Source of the DNA: JANQTF01 sp036835375
GTDB taxonomy: Bacteria; Bacteroidota; Bacteroidia; J057
NCBI GenBank assembly: GCA_036835375.1
Contig: DAITMB010000121.1
Coordinates: 1-14,815, forward strand
Length of the DNA stretch: 14,815 nt
Reading direction: 5' to 3'
Part shown: positions 1-7,411 of the stretch, piece by piece
Numbering within the stretch: the first letter of the stretch is position 1
How the letters are laid out: each line of letters opens with the position of its first letter
Translations under genes and position numbers: made by a program
Notes under the pieces: generated by a model
What the model saw: only the letters and a program-made list of their open reading frames with translations
Told to the model about the DNA's origin: nothing
Database searches by the model: none

Positions 1-1098
1 GGGAGCTTTGCCTTTTTCAGGATCATGCCACAAGTCGATGGGTTTGTCCACTTTTGGGGTAAATGGCAATTCAATTTTTTTGCCTTGGCCAGCAGATGCA
101 TATGCGGCATAAATGACCTCCAACACCGCCCGCCCAAGCCTGCCATTCACGAGCGGTTCTTGCCCCATGCGCACACAGGTGATAAAGTGCTTGAGTTCAT
201 GGGGATAGCCTTGATTGAAGGCTTCTTCAAAAATTGGGAATGTCCATCCTGTGGTGGTATCCGCCTTTTCCATGGCATAGCCATAGCCTGAACGGCTATA
301 CGCGAGGGCTGCATTGCCCATGAACAAATCGGCATACACCACACCTCCTGTGCCGTGAACTTCACTCCGGTCATCCATTCCACCATGCTTGGCCCAGCTA
401 TTTTCGGCGATGGCCGTCACCCCTTGCTCAAACTCCAGAATCACGATGGAATTATCCTCGCCCGTGGTCCTTCCCTTGTGAAACACCGTATCCATGCTAG
501 CGAACACGCTTCGCACCTTGGCATGACCCAGCATCCAATAAAACCATCCAATGGCGTGACACCCCATGTCCATAAGGACACCACCGCCAGCTTGTTTCAC
601 GTCATAAAACCAGTCCGAATGCGGTCCCGAGTGCTTTTCTGATTGTTTGAGCAAATAGATCTTACCCACGGCCCCTTCTTGGACCATGTGTCGCACGCGC
701 TCATATTTCGGCGCAAAACAAAGCTCCTCGGCATACATGAGGTAAACCCCGGCTGCGTCGCACGCCGCTATCATGGCGTCGGCCTCTTCGAGGGTCACGG
801 CAATGGGTTTTTCGACAATGACGTGCTTGCCTGCCGCTGCGGCCTGGATGGTGGCTTGTGCGTGGAGAAAATTCGGCAAACAAATGTCCACGACCTCGCA
901 ATCGGATTCGGCGAGAAGTTGCGCGATGTTGTCATACCACTGAGGAATATCGTGCTTTCGTGCAAAGGCTTCGGCCCTGGAACGATCGCGGGTATAGACA
1001 GCCACGACTTCGGCTTCTGGCACAAACCGCTGGTAGCTTTCGAGGTGAATGTCGCTGATGAAACCTGCGCCGAGGATGGCAACTTTGGTCCGCTGCAT
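1..1098 (-). CDS. Gfo/Idh/MocA family oxidoreductase, 3' end outside the window
   Basis: This is an NAD(P)-dependent sugar or sugar-acid oxidoreductase or dehydratase-like enzyme of the Gfo/Idh/MocA family, probably cytoplasmic. The 366 residues visible start MQRTKVAILGAGF, where GAGF is the Rossmann dinucleotide loop. EKP at residues 96-98 is the family hallmark, with the lysine at the active site. The substrate-domain motif AGGGVLMDMGCH covers residues 170-181 and its Asp177 and His181 match the usual catalytic pair. Family members are usually 330-400 residues, so only a short C-terminal piece is missing. The ATG at 1098 is the natural start because it places the Rossmann loop near residue 10. 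A strong promoter lies about 75 bases upstream. The gene follows dctM by 166 bases on the same strand, so it probably acts on the sugar acid that the TRAP system imports, possibly as a dehydrogenase before the kdgK/eda steps. The substrate cannot be read from the sequence. Confidence 0.93.
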   Translation of the reverse strand, partial: MQRTKVAILGAGFISDIHLESYQRFVPEAEVVAVYTRDRSRAEAFARKHDIPQWYDNIAQLLAESDCEVVDICLPNFLHAQATIQAAAAGKHVIVEKPIAVTLEEADAMIAACDAAGVYLMYAEELCFAPKYERVRHMVQEGAVGKIYLLKQSEKHSGPHSDWFYDVKQAGGGVLMDMGCHAIGWFYWMLGHAKVRSVFASMDTVFHKGRTTGEDNSIVILEFEQGVTAIAENSWAKHGGMDDRSEVHGTGGVVYADLFMGNAALAYSRSGYGYAMEKADTTTGWTFPIFEEAFNQGYPHELKHFITCVRMGQEPLVNGRLGRAVLEVIYAAYASAGQGKKIELPFTPKVDKPIDLWHDPEKGKAP

Positions 1099-1136
1099 AG
1101 GGAGAGAAAATCAGGGGTGAGGAATGGCAAAGCGAG

Positions 1137-1162
1137 CCTTGCTCCAGTTTCGGAGCCAAAGG
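1137..1162 (-). other. Stem-loop at the predicted 5' end of the oxidoreductase mRNA
   Basis: Perfect arms GCTCC (1141-1145) and GGAGC (1152-1156) enclose a six-base loop. An outer CCTT/AAGG pair (1137-1140 with 1159-1162) closes the stem across a two-base bulge at 1157-1158. The predicted transcription start is near 1164, so the hairpin would sit almost at the 5' end of the transcript. No U-tract follows it in the minus direction, so it is not a typical intrinsic terminator. A role in mRNA stability is inference. Confidence 0.4.
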
Positions 1163-1170
1163 CCATCTCA

Positions 1171-1199
1171 ATATTACCCGCAAGGCACCTCATTGTCAA
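1171..1199 (-). promoter_or_regulatory. Predicted promoter of the Gfo/Idh/MocA gene
   Basis: Reading the minus strand, TTGACA (1199-1194) and TAATAT (1176-1171) are separated by exactly 17 bases, an almost ideal housekeeping promoter. Extending the second element gives TAATATTG, which differs from the Bacteroidota -7 consensus TAnnTTTG at one fixed position. The start of transcription would be near 1164, leaving a leader of about 65 bases. This suggests the oxidoreductase can be expressed independently of the TRAP operon. Confidence 0.6.
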
Positions 1200-1264
1200 G
1201 CCTGATTCGCTGTTTGCCTCCCAAAGATCCTGACATTTGGAGCAACCGATTCACCCATCTGCTG

Positions 1265-2566
1265 CTACAACCCAAACAGGCGCGGCAGCCACATCACGAG
1301 CGGCTCTATGAAAGTGATCAACATCAGCACGAAAACCATCGCAATCAGAAATGGAATGAGCGGACGAATGACCTGCCCCACAGGTACTTTGGCGACCCCA
1401 CTTCCTACAAAAAGGATGGTACCCACCGGGGGCGTACACAGGCCGATGCAGAGATTCAGCACCATGATCAGACCAAAATGGACGGGATCCATGCCCAAAT
1501 TCGTGACGACTGGAAGGAATATGGGCGTAAAAATCAACACCGCTGGCGTCATGTCCATGAAGGTGCCGATGACCAGAAGGGTGAGGTTGATGATCAACAG
1601 AATGAGGATGGGCGAACTGACATGGTTGAGCATCAGCTCACTGAGCAGCTGTGGCAGGCTCAAGTAGGCAAACAGCCAAGACATGGCCATGGACGTGCCG
1701 ATGAGAAACATGACCACAGCCGTGGTTTTTGCACTGTTGAGAAGGATCTTGCCCAAGTCGGTAAAGCGAAACTCCCGGTAAACCAAGCCCAAGATCAAGG
1801 TGTAGAGAACCGCGATACCCGCTGCTTCTGTAGCAGTGAAGATGGCTTTGACAATTCCGCCCACGACCAACACCAGCAAAAACAGCCCGGCAAAAGCGTC
1901 CAAAAAGCTTCTGCTAACTTCCCTCCAAGTCGTCCTTGCCCCCCGTTTGTAGCCTTTTCTCTTGGCCTGGTAGGCGGCAACCAGCATGAGAGCCAGCCCC
2001 ACCAATATGCCCGGGAGATACCCCCCCATAAAGAGCGCAGCCACAGATGCCGTGCCACCGCTTGCGAGCGCATACACAATCAGCACGTTGCTCGGCGGAA
2101 TGAGCAACCCCGTGGTCGAAGAACTCAGGTTCACTGCTGCACTAAAGGGTCGTGGGTAACCGTCTTCTTCCATTTGGTCGGTCATGACCGAGCCAATGGC
2201 TGAAGCCGCAGCCATCGCAGAGCCAGAAATCGCCCCCAGGAGCATCGAAGCAAGCACATTGACCTGCGCCAAGCCTCCGGGCAAGCTTCCGACCAGCGCT
2301 TTGGCAAATCGAATCAGGCGCTTGGCGATTCCTCCTTGATTCATCAGATCCCCTGCCAAAATGAACAAAGGAATGGCCAGCAGCGGAAAACTATCCACTC
2401 CGGTGGTCATGCGCTGGGCCACCGTAGTGATTGCAGGCATGGGAGAAATGCTGAGCAGCAGGGTGAGGGCCGTTGAAATTCCGATCCCAAATGCCACCGG
2501 CACACGCAAGGCGAGAAGGCAGAAAAAGCTGCCAAAGAGTAGTAAAATGCTCCAAAACTCCATCAT
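1265..2566 (-). CDS. dctM: TRAP transporter large permease subunit (DctM family)
   Basis: This is the ion-coupled membrane channel of a tripartite ATP-independent periplasmic transporter; it works with DctQ and DctP to import an organic or sugar acid. The 433 residues are the usual DctM length. They are almost entirely hydrophobic, with about 11-13 membrane spans. Family motifs include FILAGDLMNQGGIAKRL, the Gly/Ala/Ser-rich GAISGSAMAAASAIGS, GLLIPPSNVLIVYAL and CIGLCTPPVGT. The open frame continues upstream to 2866 inside dctQ, but that extension is out-of-frame dctQ sequence without family similarity. The start is therefore one of the two adjacent ATGs at 2566 or 2563. The first gives an ATGA overlap with the dctQ stop codon, typical of translational coupling. 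The context of kdgK and eda suggests the substrate is a hexuronate or 2-keto-3-deoxy sugar acid, but DctM sequence alone does not define it. Confidence 0.95.
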   Translation of the reverse strand: MMEFWSILLLFGSFFCLLALRVPVAFGIGISTALTLLLSISPMPAITTVAQRMTTGVDSFPLLAIPLFILAGDLMNQGGIAKRLIRFAKALVGSLPGGLAQVNVLASMLLGAISGSAMAAASAIGSVMTDQMEEDGYPRPFSAAVNLSSSTTGLLIPPSNVLIVYALASGGTASVAALFMGGYLPGILVGLALMLVAAYQAKRKGYKRGARTTWREVSRSFLDAFAGLFLLVLVVGGIVKAIFTATEAAGIAVLYTLILGLVYREFRFTDLGKILLNSAKTTAVVMFLIGTSMAMSWLFAYLSLPQLLSELMLNHVSSPILILLIINLTLLVIGTFMDMTPAVLIFTPIFLPVVTNLGMDPVHFGLIMVLNLCIGLCTPPVGTILFVGSGVAKVPVGQVIRPLIPFLIAMVFVLMLITFIEPLVMWLPRLFGL

Positions 2567-3030
2567 TTCAGGCTGGCATTTCGAATGGTGTACAAGGTCA
2601 TGAGCAAGCCACTGATCGGCACAATGGTATAAACATAGCCCAGCGGCACCTGAAGCGCAGCCGACTTTTGGCCGAGGTACAAGGTGGTGTACACCAGTTG
2701 ACTCCCCCCGATGACCATCACTACGAGCGCGAAGGCAATCACCGCCCCATATACCACCAGCATCATCCTTCGGCGACCGGTAGGCGAGGCTTTTTGATAA
2801 AAATAATCCATGCTGATGTGTCCATGAGAACCCACCACAAAGGCAGCGCCCAGCACAGTGAGCCATATCAGGCTAAAGCGGGCCAGCTCTTCGGTAAAGG
2901 AACTAGGGTCTCCCAGCAAAAAACGAGAAGCGATTTGCCACAAGACATTGATCACCATGATGGAAAAAATGATCACGAGCAGCACAGACACTAAGCTGTC
3001 TATGACCTTGCAAATGCGCTGAATCATCAT
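2563..3030 (-). CDS. dctQ: TRAP transporter small permease subunit (DctQ family)
   Basis: This is the small integral-membrane subunit of the TRAP transporter. Its 155 residues contain four hydrophobic spans at about 8-32, 47-70, 88-112 and 128-148. The family signature is clear across residues 32-76: a QIASRF segment, then SFTEELARFSLIWLTVLGA, then an H-I-S-MDYF motif at the end of the second span. Two ATGs are adjacent (3030 and 3027). The first overlaps the dctP stop codon as ATGA, and the gene's own stop overlaps dctM in the same way. Expression is thus almost certainly coupled in the order dctP-dctQ-dctM. Confidence 0.93.
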   Translation of the reverse strand: MMIQRICKVIDSLVSVLLVIIFSIMVINVLWQIASRFLLGDPSSFTEELARFSLIWLTVLGAAFVVGSHGHISMDYFYQKASPTGRRRMMLVVYGAVIAFALVVMVIGGSQLVYTTLYLGQKSAALQVPLGYVYTIVPISGLLMTLYTIRNASLK

Positions 3031-4019
3031 GGGTGAGATTGAATTCGTTGAACAAGACGCTGCAAATCGGGATCGGAAGCGACTTGCTGCCGAACAGATT
3101 CCGTGGCTTCAAAGAAGGGCGATTTTTCCGGACGAATCACCTCAACCCCTGCTTCTTCGAGGATTTCCATGCAGGAGAGCACCGAGGCTGCCCAGTATTT
3201 CTTTTGATTTTGGAAGGAGGAATCCGCTGCCGCCATGAGCCATTGCTGCTGCGTAGCGTCTAAGCGATCCCAAGCCTTGGTGCCGATGACGAGCACATCT
3301 GGCACAGCGCTGTGCTCATCGAGAATGTAATATTTGCAGACTTCGTGGTGAAAGGAAGAAACAAAAGAAGGCGCGTTGTTCTCCGCGCCATCGACCACCC
3401 CTTGCTGGAGCGAGGTGTACAATTCCCCGTAAGCCATCGGCGTGGCCGCACCTCCTAAAGCTTTGACCATTTGAATAGAAGTCTGGTCATTCATCACCCT
3501 GATTTTCAACCCCTTGAGATCAGAAGGGTGATATACGGCCTTATCTTTCGTATAAAAACTCCGGCTCCCTGCATCGTAAAAAGTAAGGCCTCGAAGCCAA
3601 AAGGAAGAGCCCCGCTCCAGCAATTCATCACCAATCGGTCCTTCTAGCACATCAAATCGGTGCTGCTCATCGCGGAAAATATAGGGCAACCCCAAGACCT
3701 CGTAGGCAGGGGCAAAGCTCGTCATGACTGCTGCGCTGACCTTGGTGATGTCGAGAGAGCCAATTTGAAGCAATTCGACCACTTCCCGCTCTGATCCCAG
3801 TTGGCCGTCAGGAAAGATTTTGACTTCAATGGTTCCATTGGAAAACTCCCGAACCAAGTCTCGAAAATCTTCTATCCCCTGATGGACCGGGTGTGTCACT
3901 GGCAGGCTGTGCGCCAGCACGAGGGTCTGGGTTTCGCTCTGGGGGGAACAACCGATGAGCAGAAATCCCCAGCCTATCAGCCAGGACCGCAATAAGAATG
4001 AGAGCAAAGAAACACGCAT
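3027..4019 (-). CDS. dctP: TRAP transporter substrate-binding protein (DctP family), predicted lipoprotein
   Basis: This is the extracytoplasmic solute receptor of the TRAP system. The ATG at 4019 gives 330 residues and a clean N-terminus with a hydrophobic stretch ending in the lipobox LIGC. Cys24 would be lipidated by signal peptidase II. A GTG-initiated extension to 4076 adds 19 residues without signal character and was rejected. DctP features follow: LAHSLPVTHPVHQG near the mature N-terminus, FPDGQLGSEREVVELLQIGSLD, and KGLKIRVMNDQTS with the conserved arginine that usually contacts the substrate carboxylate. GAATPMAYGELYTSLQQGVVDGAEN is also present and is the most conserved stretch of the family. 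Many proteobacterial DctP proteins are freely periplasmic; tethering fits a Bacteroidota protein. It lies 84 bases after the aldolase gene and overlaps dctQ by four bases. The substrate is inferred from context only. Confidence 0.93.
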   Translation of the reverse strand: MRVSLLSFLLRSWLIGWGFLLIGCSPQSETQTLVLAHSLPVTHPVHQGIEDFRDLVREFSNGTIEVKIFPDGQLGSEREVVELLQIGSLDITKVSAAVMTSFAPAYEVLGLPYIFRDEQHRFDVLEGPIGDELLERGSSFWLRGLTFYDAGSRSFYTKDKAVYHPSDLKGLKIRVMNDQTSIQMVKALGGAATPMAYGELYTSLQQGVVDGAENNAPSFVSSFHHEVCKYYILDEHSAVPDVLVIGTKAWDRLDATQQQWLMAAADSSFQNQKKYWAASVLSCMEILEEAGVEVIRPEKSPFFEATESVRQQVASDPDLQRLVQRIQSHP

Positions 4020-4103
4020 AAGTAGGTAGTCGTAGCAAGAAAATCTGTCACAGCAGGTGCGCAAGGCAGGTAACACGCTTCATCCAGGGGCTTTCGCACG
4101 CAC

Positions 4104-4781
4104 CTAGCGGGCTCTGCGATATTTGGCAATGCTGTTCATGGCAGCACTCGCAGTCTTGGCGATCCAGTCATACTGGCCTGCCTGAAGCACTTCTTTGGGG
4201 AAAAGCTGCGACCCCATGCCGACACAGGCGACGCCTGCCTCAAACCACGCCTTGAGATTTGCATCGTCGGGTGTCACGCCGCCGGTGGGCATGAGCAAAG
4301 ACCAGGGACAAGGTCCCAGCACTGCCTTGACGAAGTCGGGGCCGCCCATGCCCGAGGCGGGAAATATTTTCTGAATGTCGGAGCCCAATTCTTCTGCTTG
4401 CGAAATCTCAGACAGCGATCCGCAACCAGGCACCCAGAGCACCTTGCGGCGATGACAAATCTTGGCTACCTCTGGGTGAAGGATCGGAGACACCACAAAA
4501 TTAGCGCCCAGCTGTATGTAGAGCGAAGCCGTCGCGGGATCGACGATGGAACCTACGCCCAAGATCATCTCAGGAAAGGATTTTTGGGCGTGAATCACCA
4601 ATTCGCGAAAGACTTCGTGAGCAAAATCGCCCCGGTTAGTGAATTCGAAGATGCGGATGCCTCCTTCGTAGCAGGCACGCATGACTTCTTTTGAGGTGGC
4701 AATGTCGTGATGGTAAAATGCCGGAACTAAACCCGTGTCAAGCATGGTCTGTGCGACCCGAAGTTTATAAAATGTTGCCAT
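4104..4781 (-). CDS. eda: 2-keto-3-deoxy-6-phosphogluconate (KDPG) / 4-hydroxy-2-oxoglutarate aldolase
   Basis: This class I aldolase cleaves KDPG to pyruvate and glyceraldehyde 3-phosphate, the last step of the Entner-Doudoroff and uronate routes. The start at 4781 gives 225 residues, slightly longer than the roughly 213 of E. coli Eda. The TIM-barrel family motifs are present. Glu46 lies in IRIFEFTNRG, matching the catalytic Glu/Arg segment. GVGSIVDPATA follows at about 75-85. Lys138 in QKIFPAS is the expected Schiff-base lysine, and MPTGGV binds the substrate phosphate. The frame opens further upstream with a TTG, but ATG at 4781 fits the family N-terminus. It is 199 bases downstream of kdgK, whose product is its substrate, and 84 bases upstream of dctP. 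Both neighbours support the assignment. Confidence 0.94.
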   Translation of the reverse strand: MATFYKLRVAQTMLDTGLVPAFYHHDIATSKEVMRACYEGGIRIFEFTNRGDFAHEVFRELVIHAQKSFPEMILGVGSIVDPATASLYIQLGANFVVSPILHPEVAKICHRRKVLWVPGCGSLSEISQAEELGSDIQKIFPASGMGGPDFVKAVLGPCPWSLLMPTGGVTPDDANLKAWFEAGVACVGMGSQLFPKEVLQAGQYDWIAKTASAAMNSIAKYRRAR

Positions 4782-4956
4782 TGCGAATGGGTTTGCAAAA
4801 ATCAATGGGTAGAAAACCGTGTTCCTTCCAGCCAGTAAAGAAGGAAATTCTTGTCAGAGTATTGGCAGCGAGCCAGATTCTTTTTTAGGGCTTAGGCTTT
4901 TGGTAGCTGCTTTTGGCAGATTCCGACCCGCTGCGCCTTTGCATTTACTTATCAAT

Positions 4957-4971
4957 CAATGGTGGCCATTG
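4957..4971. repeat. Inverted repeat in the kdgK-eda spacer
   Basis: CAATGG (4957-4962) and CCATTG (4966-4971) form a perfect 6-bp dyad around TGG, ten bases past the kdgK stop codon in the direction of transcription. The sequence beyond it is not U-rich in that direction, so it is a poor intrinsic terminator. It could be a processing hairpin or a protein site. The rest of the 199-base spacer (4782-4980) shows no gene and no convincing promoter. Confidence 0.35.
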
Positions 4972-4980
4972 GACTGAATC

Positions 4981-6006
4981 CTAGCGGCTCACTCGCCCGC
5001 TTGCATCTCCTGACATGAGCTTTTCAACTTCGGAGACAGTCACTTGATTGAAATCACCTGAAATGGTGTGCTTCAAGCAAGAAGCCGCCACGGCAAAGTT
5101 CAGCGCTCGTTGGTCATCGTCGTATTTCAGTAGGCCATAAATCAACCCTCCCATGAACGAGTCGCCCCCACCCACGCGGTCCACGATATGCGTGATCTGG
5201 TAAGTAGGTGCTTCGAATAGCGATTCGCCATTGTAGAGCACGCCAGACCAAGAGTTGTGGTTGGCACTGAGAGATCCGCGGAGGGTGACGATGACCTTTT
5301 TAGCCTTCGGGAATCGAACCATGAGTTGCTGACACACGCTTTGGTAAGCAGCAGCTTCTACGTGTCCCTGGGTCACATCCACGCCTTCTGGGTGAATGCC
5401 AAATACCTTCTCTGCGTCTTCTTCATTTCCCAAAATCACATCGCAGTAGGACACCAGTTCTGGCATGACCTCGTTGGGCGTTTTGCCCCATTTCCAAAGA
5501 TTCTTGCGATAGTTGAGGTCCGTGGAGACGGGCACGCCTTTGGCCGAAGCGGCCTTGACAGCCTCCAAACACACGGCTGCGGCGCCTGCTGAGATAGCCG
5601 GGGTGATGCCTGTCCAGTGAAACCAGGTCGCGCCCGTGAGCACCTGATCCCAATCGACCATTCCGGGTTGGATCTCCGACATTGCCGAGTGCGCGCGGTC
5701 ATACACGACCTTGCTTCCCCGGCTCACGGCACCAGTCTCGAGGAAATAAATGCCGAGCCTGTCGCCACCCACGACGATCTGGTCTGTGCCAACGCCATAT
5801 TTTCGCAGCTCCATACGTGCCGCTACGCCTAAGTCATTGTCGGGAAGGCGGGTCACAAAGGTACTGGGAATACCATAATTGGCGAGCGAAACGGCGACAT
5901 TTGCCTCTCCACCACCAAAAGTAGCCTCAAAGTAGGTGGATTGCTGGATCCGCTGGTAGCCAGGTGTGGCCAGACGCAGCATGATTTCTCCGAAGGTAAC
6001 AACCAT
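4981..6006 (-). CDS. kdgK: 2-keto-3-deoxygluconate kinase (PfkB/ribokinase family)
   Basis: This kinase phosphorylates 2-keto-3-deoxygluconate (KDG) to KDPG with ATP. Its 341 residues begin VVTFGEIMLRLATPG, the usual KdgK start. The N-terminal PfkB signature FGGGEANVAVSLANYG follows near residues 30-45, where Gly and Asn contact the sugar. The C-terminal signature DRVGGGDSFMGGLIYG carries the anion hole and the catalytic base Asp282. DLNYRKNLW is also characteristic of KDG kinases rather than ribokinases or fructokinases. The gene is first in the minus-strand cluster. It is divergent from a LacI-type regulator, with the aldolase that consumes its product next downstream. A predicted promoter and a palindromic operator candidate lie 36-70 bases upstream of the ATG. 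Confidence 0.93.
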   Translation of the reverse strand: MVVTFGEIMLRLATPGYQRIQQSTYFEATFGGGEANVAVSLANYGIPSTFVTRLPDNDLGVAARMELRKYGVGTDQIVVGGDRLGIYFLETGAVSRGSKVVYDRAHSAMSEIQPGMVDWDQVLTGATWFHWTGITPAISAGAAAVCLEAVKAASAKGVPVSTDLNYRKNLWKWGKTPNEVMPELVSYCDVILGNEEDAEKVFGIHPEGVDVTQGHVEAAAYQSVCQQLMVRFPKAKKVIVTLRGSLSANHNSWSGVLYNGESLFEAPTYQITHIVDRVGGGDSFMGGLIYGLLKYDDDQRALNFAVAASCLKHTISGDFNQVTVSEVEKLMSGDASGRVSR

Positions 6007-6041
6007 ATTTTTGTTTCAAATTGCGAGGTTCGTGGGATGAA

Positions 6042-6068
6042 ATTATAGAATCCTCTGGAAAAGGACAA
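6042..6068 (-). promoter_or_regulatory. Predicted kdgK promoter
   Basis: On the minus strand TTG (6068-6066) is followed after 18 bases by TATAAT (6047-6042). The second element continues as TATAATTTC, only a partial match to the Bacteroidota TAnnTTTG. The leader would be about 30 bases. The upstream element lies inside the palindrome at 6066-6075, so a bound repressor would block polymerase. This is a motif-level prediction. Confidence 0.4.
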
Positions 6069-6075
6069 TCGATTG
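6066..6075. promoter_or_regulatory. Candidate LacI-family operator
   Basis: CAATCGATTG is a perfect 10-bp palindrome with a central CG. LacI-family repressors place two hinge leucines into a central CpG step, so this is the expected shape. It sits between kdgK and the divergent regulator gene and overlaps the predicted -33 region of kdgK. I found no second copy elsewhere in the cluster. Confidence 0.4.
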
Positions 6076-6193
6076 CACGAATATTTCCTAGAGGAGCGAG
6101 ATTTCTCGTATTTTGTCAGAAGTCGAAGAAAGGGACACATCCAAACACCTCCTCCAAAGGCGAGTTAGGTCGAAAGGAAATTCAGCGAAAAAG

Positions 6194-6201
6194 TACATTT
6201 G
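6194..6201 (+). promoter_or_regulatory. Predicted -7 element of the lacI-type gene
   Basis: TACATTTG matches the Bacteroidota -7 consensus TAnnTTTG exactly. No good -33 TTTG is seen about 20 bases upstream, so the promoter may be weak or activator-dependent. It would give a leader of about 110 bases before the chosen ATG at 6322. Confidence 0.35.
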
Positions 6202-6321
6202 TCTCTATTGACGGAATTTTTGCCTCGCACCTGTACAGAGGGGAATGAAAAATCTTTCCCGAAGCCTGTAATCCCGACGAATGACCCCATGACCCCCCAA
6301 GGTCGGTTTTCAGCGATTCTT

Positions 6322-7371
6322 ATGGAGATTTATCCCAAAAAAACGACCATTCACGACATCGCCAGGGAGCTTGGACTCACAGGCTCGACCGTCTCGCGCG
6401 CCCTGAATGATCATCCACGAATCAGCGAGGCCACCAAAGAACTTGTCAGGCAAAAAGCCATAGAGCTGGATTATCGGCCCAATCACATCGCTGCTCGACT
6501 GCGTATGGGCAAGACCCACACCATCGGATTGATTGTGCCCCGCATCAATCGCACCTTTTTCGCCAATGTGATCCACGGCATAGAGATGATCACCTCGCAA
6601 GCGGGCTACCATTTGCTCATTTGCCAATCCAATGAGCAGCTCAGCAAAGAAATCGCGAACCTCGATACCCTGCGCAGCAGCCGGGTGGATGGCGTGATCA
6701 TTTCTCTCTCTGCTGAGACCAGCGATGCCAGCCACTTTGACTCGATGCTCAAGGCGGGGATTCCGATGGTCCAATTTGATCGGGTGCTGGATTCGCTTCC
6801 TGTCCCTCAGGTCGTCAACGATGATGATGCAGCTGCTTATGCGCTGGTGCGCCACATGATCGACCAAGGCTATCGCCGAATCGTTCACTACGGCGGCCCG
6901 CAATACCTGAGTCTCTACCGCAACCGCTACGAAGGATATCGCCGCGCGATGGCGGAGGCTGGGTTGGAAATTTCGACAAACACCCCGCCGATCTATGCCC
7001 TCAGTCAGGAACAAGGATTGGCTGTTACAAGAGATCTTTTCTCGGCAGTCCATCGCCCAGACGCGATTTTTTCGGCAAGTGACTACGCCGCGCTGGGCGC
7101 CATCCACGCCTTACAAGAGCTTCAGCTCCGCGTCCCCGAAGAGGTCGGGGTGGCTGGCTACGCCAACGAGCCTTTCACCGCTTTGATCCATCCTGCCATT
7201 ACCTCCGTAGAGCAATTTGGCGAAGAAATGGGCAGACAAGCAGCGACCCTTCTTCTCGATCTCCTTGCGCCCCCCAGCGGTCCCGTACCCGTGGTAGCTC
7301 AACCAGTGATTCAACAAGTCAAGGTGATCCCCAAAGTCCTCTATCGGGCTTCCACCCAAAAAAAACCTTAA
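6322..7371 (+). CDS. LacI family transcriptional regulator
   Basis: This is a DNA-binding repressor with a sugar-binding-protein-like effector domain. With the ATG at 6322 it has 349 residues, the normal LacI/GalR length. The N-terminus has the helix-turn-helix TTIHDIARELGLTGSTVSRA (about 8-27). The hinge helix RPNHIAARLRMG follows at about 52-63, with Leu60 in the position that intercalates into the operator. From residue 68 the type-1 periplasmic-binding fold begins with IGLIVPRINRTFFANVIHGIE. FSASDYAALGAIHAL and VGVAGYANEPFTALIHPAITSVEQ are conserved core segments near the C-terminal part. An in-frame ATG at 6289 and a TTG at 6199 are possible starts but add residues not typical of the family. 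It is divergent from kdgK and most likely represses the sugar-acid cluster until a KDG- or uronate-like inducer is present. Confidence 0.9.
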   Translation: MEIYPKKTTIHDIARELGLTGSTVSRALNDHPRISEATKELVRQKAIELDYRPNHIAARLRMGKTHTIGLIVPRINRTFFANVIHGIEMITSQAGYHLLICQSNEQLSKEIANLDTLRSSRVDGVIISLSAETSDASHFDSMLKAGIPMVQFDRVLDSLPVPQVVNDDDAAAYALVRHMIDQGYRRIVHYGGPQYLSLYRNRYEGYRRAMAEAGLEISTNTPPIYALSQEQGLAVTRDLFSAVHRPDAIFSASDYAALGAIHALQELQLRVPEEVGVAGYANEPFTALIHPAITSVEQFGEEMGRQAATLLLDLLAPPSGPVPVVAQPVIQQVKVIPKVLYRASTQKKP

Positions 7372-7411
7372 AATAAGGCTCACAGCACGCTCCCGATTCC
7401 CCATATTTCTC

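Noticed and set aside
643..1233. Plus-strand open frame of 196 codons
   Set aside because: It is antisense to the Gfo/Idh/MocA gene, whose Rossmann and EKP motifs establish the real strand.
1124..2203. Long plus-strand open frame of 359 codons
   Set aside because: It lies antisense to dctM, is extremely rich in Gln, His and Arg, and matches no family. It is a shadow of the membrane-protein gene.
6310..7107. Minus-strand open frame of 265 codons
   Set aside because: It is antisense to the LacI-type regulator, which has a full set of family motifs.
7358..7378. CCTTA-AAA-TAAGG hairpin with an adjacent run of eight A, which reads on the minus strand as a hairpin followed by U8
   Set aside because: The arms are AT-rich and short, the structure overlaps the regulator stop codon, and no minus-strand gene ends here. 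It may stop antisense transcription, but support is weak.
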